A stretch of DNA of 64,000 bases from Brasilonema sennae CENA114 (lineage in GTDB: Bacteria > Cyanobacteriota > Cyanobacteriia > Cyanobacteriales > Nostocaceae), in contig NZ_CP030118.1 of NCBI RefSeq assembly GCF_006968745.1, positions 7,342,253 through 7,406,252 on the forward strand, read 5' to 3'. Numbering within the stretch: the first letter of the stretch is position 1; every line of letters begins with the position of its first letter. This document shows, piece after piece, positions 17,724 through 25,625 of this stretch. Under the pieces are notes generated by a model. It made no database searches, had not been told where the DNA came from, and worked only from the letters and a program-made list of their open reading frames with translations. A program made the position numbers and the translations under genes.

Positions 17724-18433
17724 ATCTTGCACCAGTTGGTTTCTTGCAGTAGGGTGGGCACTCCTTACTGTTTGCTCAAACCCTTATTTTGACGTTGTGG
17801 GCAGTGCCCACCTATGGTTATTGAGAATGGTGCAAGATTAAGATCTTGCACCAGTTGGTTTCTTGCAGTAGGGTGGGCACTCCTTACTGTTTGCTCAAAC
17901 CCTTATTTTGACGTTGTGGGCAGTGCCCACCTATGGTTATTGAGAATGGTGCAAGATTAAGATCTTGCACCAGTTGGTTTCTTGCAGTAGGGTGGGCACT
18001 CCTTACTGTTTGCTCAAACCCTTATTTTGACGTTGTGGGCAGTGCCCACCTATGGTTATTGAGAATGGTGCAAGATTAAGATCTTGCACCAGTTGGTTTC
18101 TTGCAGTAGGGTGGGCACTCCTTACTGTTTGCTCAAACCCTTATTTTGACGTTGTGGGCAGTGCCCACCTATGGTTATTGAGAATGGTGCAAGATTAAGA
18201 TCTTGCACCAGTTGGTTTCTTGCAGTAGGGTGGGCACTCCTTACTGTTTGCTCAAACCCTTATTTTGACGTTGTGGGCAGTGCCCACCTATGGTTATTGA
18301 GAATGGTGCAAGATTAAGATCTTGCACCAGTTGGTTTCTTGCAGTAGGGTGGGCACTCCTTACTGTTTGCTCAAACCCTTATTTTGACGTTGTGGGCAGT
18401 GCCCACCTATGGTTATTGAGAATGGTGCAAGAT
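17724..18433. repeat. six-copy tandem array, 119-bp period, of a palindrome-ended element
   Basis: Six apparently identical 115-bp units (17724-17838, 17843-17957, 17962-18076, 18081-18195, 18200-18314, 18319-18433) are separated by TAAG. Each unit begins ATCTTGCACCA and ends TGGTGCAAGAT (11-bp perfect inverted termini) and holds an inner inverted pair GGTGGGCACT / AGTGCCCACC. It resembles a MITE or REP unit amplified in tandem, not a CRISPR: there are no unique spacers. It lies in the divergent promoter region of the HxlR and SDR genes. A related GGTGGGCACTG motif occurs near 44872. Confidence 0.95.
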
Positions 18434-18537
18434 CTTAGTATAGGCACTAACAAAAAAGTAAGTACTTCCCAAAAAGTAAGCTTAAATATAGCCTGGTAAT
18501 TGTTCAATGAATATCTTTACGAGCAACAAGTAACACG

Positions 18538-19272
18538 ATGTCATCTTTACAGGGAAAAGTTGCGATTATTACTGGCTCTTCTCGCGGTATTGGAAGGGCT
18601 ATTGCTGAACGATTAGGACGAGACGGGGCAAATGTTGTGATTACCTATGCGGGCAATCGAGACAAAGCTGAGGAAGTTGTCCGGGCGATTGAAGCAGGAG
18701 GATCACAGGCGATCGCTATTCAGCTAGATGTGCGTAACCTGGAAGAAGTTCGCGCCCTATTTGAGAAAACCACACAGCACTTTGGTAAAGTAGACATCTT
18801 GGTCAACAATGCAGCAGGAAAAAATATCTTCAAACCCACCTCACAGATGAGCGAAGACGAATACAACAGCATGTTTGACATCACGCGCGGTGTGTATTTT
18901 ACCCTTCAGCAAGCCGCCCATCATTTAGCAGATGGCGGTCGGATTGTCAGTATCTCGACCAGTGGTACGGCAATGGCGATACCCGCTGGAGGAGCATATG
19001 CAGGCTGCAAAGCGGCAATTGAGCATTTTAGCGCAGCACTGGCGAAAGAGGTGGGCACACGCGGCATTACCGTTAACACGGTTTCTCCGGGTGTCACCGA
19101 TACAGATGGATTAGTACTCGATCAAGAGCAAGTCAATCAACTGATTGCTCAAACGCCACTCGGACGTTTAGGTCATCCAGATGATGTTGCCAGTGCCGTT
19201 GCCATGCTGGTTTCTGACGATGCCCACTGGGTGACGGGGCAGAGCTTGCGGGCAAACGGCGGCATTGTATAA
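18538..19272 (+). CDS. short-chain dehydrogenase/reductase, FabG-like
   Basis: 244-residue classical SDR. The cofactor motif is TGSSRGIG at about 12-19, followed by NNAAG. The active-site region SISTSGTAMAIPAGGAYAGCK supplies the catalytic Ser, Tyr and Lys (YxxxK), and GITVNTVSPGVTDTDG follows. It is likely NADP-dependent; the substrate could be an aldehyde, ketone or quinone and cannot be assigned. It forms a probable operon with the monooxygenase-like gene 22 bp downstream and faces an HxlR regulator, an arrangement common for stress-inducible detoxification pairs. Confidence 0.93.
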   Translation: MSSLQGKVAIITGSSRGIGRAIAERLGRDGANVVITYAGNRDKAEEVVRAIEAGGSQAIAIQLDVRNLEEVRALFEKTTQHFGKVDILVNNAAGKNIFKPTSQMSEDEYNSMFDITRGVYFTLQQAAHHLADGGRIVSISTSGTAMAIPAGGAYAGCKAAIEHFSAALAKEVGTRGITVNTVSPGVTDTDGLVLDQEQVNQLIAQTPLGRLGHPDDVASAVAMLVSDDAHWVTGQSLRANGGIV

Positions 19273-19294
19273 TCATAAGCAAGGAGAAACAGCA

Positions 19295-19588
19295 ATGACC
19301 TCACCTGTCACACTCATCAATGTCTTTGCGGTACCTCAGGGCAAAGAAGCGGAATTCATCAAAACGTGGAACGAAACGGGTCAATATTTGAAAAATGCCT
19401 CAGGATTTATTGACGCAAAGCTACATCGCAGTTTAGATCCCAACGCTCGGTTTCAGTTCATTAATGTCGCCCATTGGGAAAGTGTAGAAGCTTATCAAGT
19501 CGCAATTTCTGAGCATGAACCACAGGAGAAACATCTGTCGTGGTTAGAAGTTAATCCTGCACTGTATATCGTCGAAGCGGAATACTGA
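19295..19588 (+). CDS. antibiotic biosynthesis monooxygenase (ABM) domain protein
   Basis: 97-residue ABM-fold protein (dimeric alpha-beta barrel), e.g. TLINVFAVPQGKEAEFIKTW and the NASGFIDAKLHRSLDP region with FINVAHWESVEAYQ. Small ABM proteins include cofactor-free quinol monooxygenases and heme-degrading enzymes. The start at ATG 19295 has AAGGAG 9 nt upstream; an earlier frame opening at 19265 overlaps the SDR stop and lacks such a site. It is likely co-transcribed with the SDR and works on the same or a related compound. Confidence 0.9.
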   Translation: MTSPVTLINVFAVPQGKEAEFIKTWNETGQYLKNASGFIDAKLHRSLDPNARFQFINVAHWESVEAYQVAISEHEPQEKHLSWLEVNPALYIVEAEY

Positions 19589-19617
19589 GCAGAAATTTAT
19601 CTAGCTTTACCAGAACG

Positions 19618-19649
19618 ACCTGAGTAAGACTCTCAGGGGCAGGTTTTTT
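19618..19649 (+). terminator. Rho-independent terminator after the ABM gene
   Basis: ACCTG (19618-19622) pairs with CAGGT (19640-19644), with an alternative inner CCTGAG/CTCAGG pair, followed by TTTTTT. It lies 30 bp past the ABM stop and fits the end of the SDR-ABM transcript. From about 19650 to 19910 no other feature is recognised. Confidence 0.55.
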
Positions 19650-19912
19650 ATAGTGCTATGGGATTATTGAGAAAACTCTCAATTCTTCAACGAGGTTGTG
19701 CGTTTTCAACGTTCAACTCTTCTTTGCCAAAAGCCCATAAAATGGTTGCCTGTCCTTGGGAGTGGCGCGGCTGACTGTTAACCAACCGTATGAAAGGGTA
19801 TTAGTGAACGAAGGTGTAACCAGCACGATTGACGTTTTGGGAGAGGTCATGTATCTTCAAAGTAGATACATGTGAAAAGAACATTTAAGCGTGTCATTCT
19901 TGATGCAACATC

Positions 19913-20167
19913 ATTAGGGAATTTCTCACCACCATCATTACGAAGTGGGGAAACAGCTTAGCGGTTCGTATTCCTAGAGCATTGGCAGAACAGGTACAAA
20001 TTCAAGAAGGAAGCGATGTGAGTTTGAGTATTTCGGGTGATAGCATTGTCATCACACCAAGAAAGCGGAAAAAATATACGCTTGATGAATTACTCGAAGG
20101 TATGACACCAGAGAAATTTTATTCTGAAGTTGATACTGGAATTGCTATAGGGAATGAAATTTGGTGA
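19913..20167 (+). pseudogene. mazE: MazE-type antitoxin, start codon lost
   Basis: The frame encodes TTIITKWGNSLAVRIPRAL (from 19928) and then AEQVQIQEGSDVSLSISGDSI in two contiguous pieces, the AbrB/MazE swapped-hairpin DNA-binding domain. The tail (LDELLEGMTPEKFYSEVD) is typical of the toxin-binding part of MazE. No ATG, GTG or TTG occurs between the in-frame TGA at 19901 and the conserved N-terminus. The only usable start is a TTG at 19982, inside the DNA-binding domain. ATT at 19913 is possible but rare. Its partner toxin is reduced to a few codons, so this is most likely a decaying orphan. Confidence 0.75.
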
Positions 20168-20193
20168 ATAGTCCATTCTTATTAAAACGGTAA
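20164..20193 (+). pseudogene. mazF: MazF toxin remnant, first nine codons
   Basis: A GTG overlapping the mazE stop (GTGA) opens the peptide MNSPFLLKR and then hits TAA at 20191. The opening resembles MazF starts of the MVNSPYIPKRGD kind. Everything after the ninth codon is replaced by a palindromic repeat element starting at 20194. Coupled GTGA/ATGA overlaps are typical for mazEF. Confidence 0.6.
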
Positions 20194-20352
20194 CATCCCA
20201 AATGTGTAAGTCATATCAAACTCAGATGACTAGTTGTCATTGCGAGCGTAATGAAATGGAGCGAAGCAATCGCAACATCTAGACTTTGCGATTGCTTCAT
20301 TCCGCTTCGCTTCATTCGCAATGACAAACATGTTTTTGCATGCATTGGGATG
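20194..20352. repeat. 159-bp palindromic repeat element interrupting mazF
   Basis: The ends are CATCCCAA and TTGGGATG. The interior holds TGTCATTGCGA (20235-20245) against TCGCAATGACA (20316-20326), and GAAGCAATCGC against GCGATTGCTTC. The CATTGCGAGCG/AAGCAATC pattern is a REP-like sequence found widely in bacteria. From 20353 to 20496 no further feature is recognised. Confidence 0.75.
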
Positions 20353-20496
20353 CTCCCGTTGTCATATCTTAATTAAAATTTGTGTTTATAAGGAAGATAG
20401 TTTGATTTGTGAAAAAAATTTATCTCGCTCCGCTGACACAGAGAAAAGAGAAAAGAAAAAAAGTAAAGGGGAAACGGACAAAAGTATAAAATAATA

Positions 20497-21645
20497 CTAA
20501 ATAATTACCGCAGCAACGCACACAACCCGAAAACCGACGAAGTCGTAGGCGTAGTCGGGGTAGTACCTGCCGCGGACGGCAGAACGGCAACCAGGATCGA
20601 GGTACCACGAACCACCCCGCAGTAGCCGATAATCATTATCATTATTCCTGATCCATGCACTGCCATCTTTGGGTGCTCCTTCATAGTCATGCCAAGTATC
20701 AGCACACCATTCCCAGACATTGCCATGCATGTCGTATAAACCAAAGGCATTTGGTGAAAAGCTTCCTACTGGGGTGGTTTGTTGTCTATACTCTCCCTTG
20801 GGAGCGTTTCCGTAAGTGTAGTTACCGTTATAGTTTGCTAAATCAGTCGTTATCGTCTCACCAAAGTAAAAGGGCGTCGCTGTACCTGCACGACAAGCAT
20901 ATTCCCACTCCGCTTCGCTGGGTAACCGATAATCTCTTCCCGCTGTGAAATTGATTCTAAAATTAAGTCTGGCAGAGAATTCTAATGCATCATACCAAGA
21001 GATTCTCTCTACTGGTCGGTCATTTCCCTTGAATCCAGACGGATTTGGGTTTAGTTCTTTGTTGACTTGAGCTAAAGCCGCTACAGCTCTCCATTGTGCT
21101 TGAGTTACGGGATATCTACCCATAAAGAAGGGTTGAACTGTGACTTGGTGTTGGGGACGTTCGTCATCTGTACTACCTTCCTCATTCTCTGGTGCGCCCA
21201 TCGTAAATATGCCACCAGGAATCGCGACCATTTCTAGGGTGACTCCGTTTCCTAAGTCTTCTGTAAAGTATTGTGATCGACATCTTTTGCGGCTAATTTT
21301 CCAACCTTGAGCATTCACCGTTACCACATCAAACTCAAACGATTTTAAAGGTGATTTGTTGCTAACGTTGGAATAGATAGCGTTAATTTCTTGAGCGACT
21401 TTCTGCACATCAGGATTACCAGGTCGTTCATTCAACGCTCCCTTAATTAATTCTGGTATGCGATTTTGGCTATCAAGCTGCTGTATTAAGTTGAAAACAA
21501 CTAAATTATAGTTGGAATTATTAGGAACTTCTGATTCGGGTATATCAAGTTCCATGTGTAGCATCATCACCAGTTCGTCGCGGTTCGGAAAGGCAGATTT
21601 TAGTGCTTCTCTTATTTTCCTGATTGTTTCTCCAGACAAACCCAT
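20497..21645 (-). CDS. EAD1-FGE-sulfatase (C-type-lectin-like) protein, candidate DGR target
   Basis: 382-residue protein. Residues 1-90 are an effector-associated domain 1 (SGETIRKIREALKSAFPNRDEL, split over positions 4-25; NYNLVVFNLIQQLDSQ), a small helical adaptor that links effectors to NTPase-controlled conflict systems. Residues about 135-382 are a formylglycine-generating-enzyme-like fold (GGIFTMGAPENEEG, YRLPSEAEWEYACR, GLYDMHGNVWEWC, LRGGSW). The final segment (20539-20604) has the layout of a hypervariable C-type-lectin region of diversity-generating retroelement targets. It follows the EAD1-protease gene on the same strand, 247 bp away. It probably binds a ligand through the lectin face; enzymatic FGE activity is not implied. 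The start ATG 21645 matches the usual EAD1 N-terminus. Confidence 0.9.
   Translation of the reverse strand: MGLSGETIRKIREALKSAFPNRDELVMMLHMELDIPESEVPNNSNYNLVVFNLIQQLDSQNRIPELIKGALNERPGNPDVQKVAQEINAIYSNVSNKSPLKSFEFDVVTVNAQGWKISRKRCRSQYFTEDLGNGVTLEMVAIPGGIFTMGAPENEEGSTDDERPQHQVTVQPFFMGRYPVTQAQWRAVAALAQVNKELNPNPSGFKGNDRPVERISWYDALEFSARLNFRINFTAGRDYRLPSEAEWEYACRAGTATPFYFGETITTDLANYNGNYTYGNAPKGEYRQQTTPVGSFSPNAFGLYDMHGNVWEWCADTWHDYEGAPKDGSAWIRNNDNDYRLLRGGSWYLDPGCRSAVRGRYYPDYAYDFVGFRVVCVAAVII
20539..20604 (-). other. candidate DGR variable region
   Basis: The 22 codons between the Trp of RGGSW and VGFRVV read Y-L-D-P-G-C-R-S-A-V-R-G-R-Y-Y-P-D-Y-A-Y-D-F. Sixteen of the 22 end in C, including nearly all residues at positions that are Asn in typical FGE-type template repeats (GGSWNNNPxNCRSAxRNxxNPDxRNNxxGFRVV). 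Adenine mutagenesis of AAC codons gives exactly such NNC codons. The rest of the gene uses mixed third bases. No reverse transcriptase or template repeat is in the window, so any DGR machinery would be elsewhere. Confidence 0.65.
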
Positions 21646-21804
21646 TAACGGCTACTCCATAGTTAGAAAAAATAAAATTTTGCTGCTTATGGCCCATTTT
21701 GACCGCCTCGGAATTAATTCCCAGGCGGACGAGAATGCAAAGCGTCACTCTCGTTCTCAGGCTAGAGTTTGGGAATGAAATTTGCTTAGGCTCTGCCTCT
21801 AGTA

Positions 21805-21866
21805 TCAAAAGGAGGCGGAGCCTCCATTGCTGCATTCCTTGCCAGAGACAAGGAACGAGACAATCG
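21805..21866. repeat. dispersed repeat shared with 45072-45121
   Basis: GAGGCGGAGCCTCC, followed by ATTGCTGCATTCCTTGCCAG and AGACAAGGAAC, is nearly identical to 45075-45119. It includes a GGAGGCgGAGCCTCC dyad and a CCTTG/CAAGG dyad. It occupies the spacer between the EAD1-protease and EAD1-FGE genes. Confidence 0.8.
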
Positions 21867-21892
21867 TGCAAAATCTGAGTATAAAGAAATAT

Positions 21893-22984
21893 TCACCATA
21901 TTGGTTGACCACTTCGTAAATCAGCCAATAAACCTTGCTTCTCTAAACGTGAACAAATAGCACTGAACGGTGTTCCCGCGTTGTAAGTTGGATTTCTCCA
22001 GTCAGGATCACCGCTATGATGCAGCGCTACTAAATTCCAGTTAATGTCAAAGCATGGAGAACCAGAGGAACCAGGCTGAGTATTGGTTTTATATTTAACA
22101 GTTGTGCCATTTTCGTTGATGTTAATAATTGCATCTGTGTCAAACGCCAATTTTAATGGCTCGGCTTTTGGATGTTGCACTATTAATAATGGAGTCTCAG
22201 GCAAAAATTCATAAGCTTGTGTAGGTAAAGAAATCCATCCTCGCTGTGGAGCATTTGGATCAGAGTTTTTCGCGATCGCTTCTTCTCCAGGAACTCCATC
22301 TACCCGAAGCAAAGCATAATCTAATTCGTCAGGTGTTGGTAAAGTATTTTTGGTGTAAGGACTTTTATCAATCAGCCAGTCATCCTCTACTAAGCGATAC
22401 TCTGTACCTTTGTTGATAATATTGCCATCCGCTAATTGTTTATAGTCAAAACGCAGGATAACATTGCTAGCATTTGCTTGTCCTGAATCCACAGATTCGA
22501 TGACATGGTAATTTGTCATCACCACATTTGGTGCAATCAGAAAACCTGTACCAAATTCTTTCTTATTATTGTTATTGGTAATTTCTAAGCGGCAGACTTG
22601 GGCTTCAATTGTGCCTAACTTTTCTCGCCATGTATTCACGTCTAGAAAACTATTCGTTTTCTTAATAATTTTCTCTAATGCGCCTCTTGCTGATAGCTGT
22701 GGTGGCATAGGAGTTGCAAGATTGAACTCTTGAGCAAAGACAAATAATGCTGGATTTCCAGGACTTGACTCACGAGCACCTGCAATCAGTTTATCAACCC
22801 ATCCCTCAGCTTCTGCCGCTTGAATTAATCTAAAGACAATTGCTTGTAAGTCATTGCCCATTGCTATTGCATTTAGGTTTTTTCCAAACTGGAATTGTAC
22901 TAATTCAGCAAGTCTTTGCTGCTCTGGAAACGCGTCAATTAGAGCTTGTGTAAATTGTTTGTATTGCGGACCAGTTAATTTCAT
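21893..22984 (-). CDS. EAD1-trypsin-like serine protease
   Basis: 363-residue protein. Residues 1-90 form an EAD1 adaptor (MKLTGPQYKQFTQALIDAFP, then LQAIVFRLIQAAEAEGW). Residues 125-363 form a V8/trypsin-like protease with His160 (TNYHVIES), Asp222 (DELDYALLRVDG) and Ser307 (PGSSGSPCF). The start at 22984 is the canonical MKLTG opening of EAD1; the frame continues 16 codons upstream without family support. No signal peptide, so it is cytosolic. EAD1-protease fusions are known from conflict systems in multicellular cyanobacteria, where a sensor NTPase or receptor recruits the effector by EAD-EAD contact. The neighbouring EAD1-FGE gene is the likely partner. Confidence 0.92.
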   Translation of the reverse strand: MKLTGPQYKQFTQALIDAFPEQQRLAELVQFQFGKNLNAIAMGNDLQAIVFRLIQAAEAEGWVDKLIAGARESSPGNPALFVFAQEFNLATPMPPQLSARGALEKIIKKTNSFLDVNTWREKLGTIEAQVCRLEITNNNNKKEFGTGFLIAPNVVMTNYHVIESVDSGQANASNVILRFDYKQLADGNIINKGTEYRLVEDDWLIDKSPYTKNTLPTPDELDYALLRVDGVPGEEAIAKNSDPNAPQRGWISLPTQAYEFLPETPLLIVQHPKAEPLKLAFDTDAIININENGTTVKYKTNTQPGSSGSPCFDINWNLVALHHSGDPDWRNPTYNAGTPFSAICSRLEKQGLLADLRSGQPIW

Positions 22985-23105
22985 GGGTTCTTTTACGCAA
23001 GTGCGGTTATAGTTTTGATGTATGCAGTACAATTTTAGAACTCCATTATTAACTCATTTTCCAGCAATTGTGTATTTTGACTCCTTTAATCTTTAACTTT
23101 TTTCA

Positions 23106-23915
23106 ATGCCATTAGAAACAAACAATCTCAGTGGTGGATACGATAGTAAACCCATTGTCCAAGAAATTAGTATCGCACTCCAAGCAGGAGAATGGCTGAG
23201 TCTAGTCGGTGCGAATGGTTCAGGAAAATCCACCCTCCTAAAACTCATGAGTCGCCTGCTGAAACCGCAAACAGGCGCTGTACTGTTGGATGGAAAAGTT
23301 ATTCACACCCAAAAAGCTACTGCTGTCGCTCAAAAACTGGCGTTATTACCGCAACAGCAAACGATACCTGCGGGGTTATCAGTGCGACAGTTGGTTTCTT
23401 TAGGGCGTACACCCCATCAACCTTGGTGGCAATGGGAGTTAGACGCGGAGGATAGAGATAAAGTTGAGAAAGCTTTAGAATTAACTAGGATGAAATCTTT
23501 GTGCGATCGCCCCGTAGAACAATTATCCGGTGGTGAACGACAAAGAGCTTTTTTGGCGTTGGCGTTAGCTCAAGATCCGCAAGTTTTGCTATTAGATGAA
23601 CCAACCACTTATTTAGATATCCGCTACCAGTTGCAGTTACTGGAACTGCTCAAACAACTCAACAAAGAACAAAAGTTATCCATTATCACAGTGTTGCATG
23701 ATGTGAATTTAGCAGCAAGGTATAGTTCTCGCATTGCATTGTTGTCCCAAGGTAAAATTTGGGCAGTAGGAGAACCAAGGATAGTTTTGACGCCTGAACA
23801 CTTGGCTGATGTTTTGGGTATAGAAGTTGCTGTCTTGGAAACACCAGTTGGTTTGCAAATTTGCTCCTTGGCTGCTATTGATGAGGAATACGAAGCCGCA
23901 TCAAATAATGAATAA
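23106..23915 (+). CDS. FecE/BtuD-type ABC transporter ATP-binding protein
   Basis: 269-residue ATPase of an iron-siderophore/cobalamin importer. Walker A is GANGSGKST (35-43), the Q-loop lies near ALLPQQQTIPAG, the signature is QLSGGERQR, Walker B is VLLLDEPTTYLD, and the switch His is in TVLHDVN. It probably powers the permease encoded at 16302-17300. It overlaps the binding-protein gene by 8 bp (ATG at 23908 inside its last codons), so the two are translationally coupled. Confidence 0.93.
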   Translation: MPLETNNLSGGYDSKPIVQEISIALQAGEWLSLVGANGSGKSTLLKLMSRLLKPQTGAVLLDGKVIHTQKATAVAQKLALLPQQQTIPAGLSVRQLVSLGRTPHQPWWQWELDAEDRDKVEKALELTRMKSLCDRPVEQLSGGERQRAFLALALAQDPQVLLLDEPTTYLDIRYQLQLLELLKQLNKEQKLSIITVLHDVNLAARYSSRIALLSQGKIWAVGEPRIVLTPEHLADVLGIEVAVLETPVGLQICSLAAIDEEYEAASNNE

Positions 23916-24807
23916 AAATTATCGGGTAATTATGCAACGTCGTGTTATACTATTTGGATTCATACTGTGGTTAAGTTTAGTCACCTTTGCTTGTACAAGT
24001 GCAACCACTACTACTACCTCTACATCGCCGCAAACCCAACAGTCAGCTAAAAGAATTGTAACCCTCTCATCTCTATCATCTGATATTGTTGAGCAACTTG
24101 ATAGCACAAAATTAGTCGGGATGAGTGGTAGCGATTTATTCAAAAATGACTCACGATTTAAAGATATTCCCCGTGTGAGTCAGGAGCAAACACCACCAAA
24201 TTTAGAAAAAATTGTCGCACTGAAACCAGATTTGGTTATTGGCGCTGAAGGTTTTTCTAATCCGATTACCGACAAACTCAAAGAGCTGGGTATAACAACT
24301 TTACTGACTAAGGTTGATAGTTGGGAAAAATTACAAGATTTAACCAAAACTCTGGCAAAAATAGTTAATGCTGAACCAACGCCGCTATTAAACCGCTATC
24401 AAACTTTTTTACCTGAAAAATCGATTCAGAATCCTTCCACATTAGTGCTGGTTAGCCGTCAACCAATTTTGTCACCCAGCAGAAAAAGTTGGGCAGGAAA
24501 TTTGTTAGATAAATTTCAAGCCAAAAACGTATCAGCAGATTTACAAGGTAAATTTTCAGTACCTGGTTATGTGACGCTTTCTGCTGAGAAAGTTTTGGAA
24601 GCAAATCCAGAAGTTTTAATTGTTGTTAGTCCTCAACCTGGATTATTAAAATCTTTCAAGTCAGAATCTTTTTGGAATCAACTCCAAGCAACAAAAAATA
24701 ATCGAGTCTATGAGTTCGACTACTACGGACTTGTCAATCCTGGGAGTATAAATGCGATTGAAAAAGCTTGTGGAAAACTCAAAGTAGCATTATCAGGGCA
24801 AAAGTAA
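23908..24807 (+). CDS. FecB/BtuF-type substrate-binding protein
   Basis: 299-residue periplasmic-binding protein (helical-backbone metal receptor group). A hydrophobic signal (FGFILWLSLVTFAC) ends in a possible lipobox cysteine near residue 26, followed by a Thr-rich linker. The body contains RIVTLSSLSSDIVEQL, ALKPDLVIG and EANPEVLIVVSP, typical of siderophore or cobalamin receptors. The start is ATG 23908, overlapping the ATPase gene; an internal ATG at 23932 is an alternative. A strong hairpin follows at 24829. Confidence 0.9.
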   Translation: MNKNYRVIMQRRVILFGFILWLSLVTFACTSATTTTTSTSPQTQQSAKRIVTLSSLSSDIVEQLDSTKLVGMSGSDLFKNDSRFKDIPRVSQEQTPPNLEKIVALKPDLVIGAEGFSNPITDKLKELGITTLLTKVDSWEKLQDLTKTLAKIVNAEPTPLLNRYQTFLPEKSIQNPSTLVLVSRQPILSPSRKSWAGNLLDKFQAKNVSADLQGKFSVPGYVTLSAEKVLEANPEVLIVVSPQPGLLKSFKSESFWNQLQATKNNRVYEFDYYGLVNPGSINAIEKACGKLKVALSGQK

Positions 24808-24828
24808 ACAGTCAAATTTTTGGAAAAT

Positions 24829-24867
24829 AAAATCGCAGATAAATTATCTGTATTTATCTGCGATTTT
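24829..24867 (+). terminator. hairpin terminator after the ABC binding-protein gene
   Basis: AAAATCGCAGATAAA (24829-24843) and TTTATCTGCGATTTT (24853-24867) form a perfect 15-bp stem with a 9-nt loop and an A/T-rich exit on both sides. It can act as a terminator 20 bp past the stop codon. Confidence 0.75.
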
Positions 24868-24870
24868 AAA

Positions 24871-25003
24871 ACCTCACCCCCATCCCCTCTCCTTAGTAAG
24901 GAGAGGGGTGCCCGTTAGGGCGGGGTGAGGTATCAGTCATGAATCCAACACGCATATCAACCAAAACTAAGGAGAGAGGTGCCCGTTAGGGCGGAGTGAG
25001 GTG
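24871..25003. repeat. ACCTCACCCC...GGGGTGAGGT hairpin repeat
   Basis: 24871-24931 is a long imperfect palindrome: ACCTCACCCC at the start, CCCCTCTCCTTAGTAAGG and GAGAGGGG in the middle, CGGGGTGAGGT at the end. Half copies or full copies recur at 24970-25003, 25371-25431, 25513-25573 and 42526-42607. It is a common dispersed palindrome of cyanobacterial spacers. Confidence 0.8.
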
Positions 25004-25009
25004 AGACAG

Positions 25010-25200
25010 CGCGAATGACGGCTCTCCCGACCTAGGCGACTGCCTAAGCGCAAAGCGCACGCGGCTTGGGCGTAAGCGCAAGCGCACGCTAAGAGCGTTC
25101 GCGCAGCGTCTCCTACGGAGATACGCGTAAGCGTGTCCCTTTGGGACTTACGCGTAGCGTCTCCGCAGGAGATACCCGGAGGGTGTAAGTCATGAACGCA
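25010..25200. repeat. GC-rich palindromic repeat block
   Basis: Nested GCGCAAAGCGCACGC, GCGTAAGCGCAAGCGCACGC and TCTCCGCAGGAGATACCC motifs, as at 2640-3125 and 28530-28730. No coding signal. Confidence 0.7.
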
Positions 25201-25210
25201 ACACACATAT

Positions 25211-25243
25211 AGCAGGGAGCAGGGAGCAGGGAGCAGGGAGCAG
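25211..25243. repeat. (GGGAGCA)n heptamer repeat
   Basis: Four to five tandem GGGAGCA units. The same unit forms arrays at 36657-36705 and, inside a gene, at 51863-51925. Confidence 0.85.
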
Positions 25244-25340
25244 GCTGGGAATTGTCCCGTGGTTTCCGTGTTTTCTGATTAGTTGATGTCCTAATCTACC
25301 TGGCAACTGCTATATCAATCAAATTCTTACCACAAATCTA

Positions 25341-25624
25341 ATCAAACATTTTTCAATAATCCTGCTAAAAACCTCACCCCCATCCCCTCTCCTTATTAAG
25401 GAGAGGGGTGCCCGTCAGGGCGGGGTGAGGTGTAACTCATGAATGCAATGCGCGTATCAATCAAATTCTTACCACAAATCTAATCAAACATTTTTCAATA
25501 ATCCTGCTAAAAACCTCACCCCCATCCCCTCTCCTTACTAAGGAGAGGGGTGCCCGTCAGGGCGGGGTGAGGTGTAACTCATGAATGCAATGCGCGTATC
25601 AATCAAATTTTTAGCAAAAATCTA
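25341..25624. repeat. 142-bp tandem duplication carrying the last codons of uppP
   Basis: Two near-identical 142-bp copies (25341-25482, 25483-25624) abut the 3' end of uppP. Each starts with the same ATCAAACATTTTTCAATAAT CCTGCT sequence that in the gene encodes AGLLKNV-stop, then carries the ACCTCACCCC hairpin and a CATGAATGCAATGCGCG tail. The duplicated unit is thus the end of uppP plus its downstream palindrome. Confidence 0.88.
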
Positions 25625-25625
25625 A

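Noticed and set aside
17724..18433. CRISPR array
   Set aside because: Whole 119-bp units repeat with no variable spacers, and the units are palindrome-ended; no cas genes.
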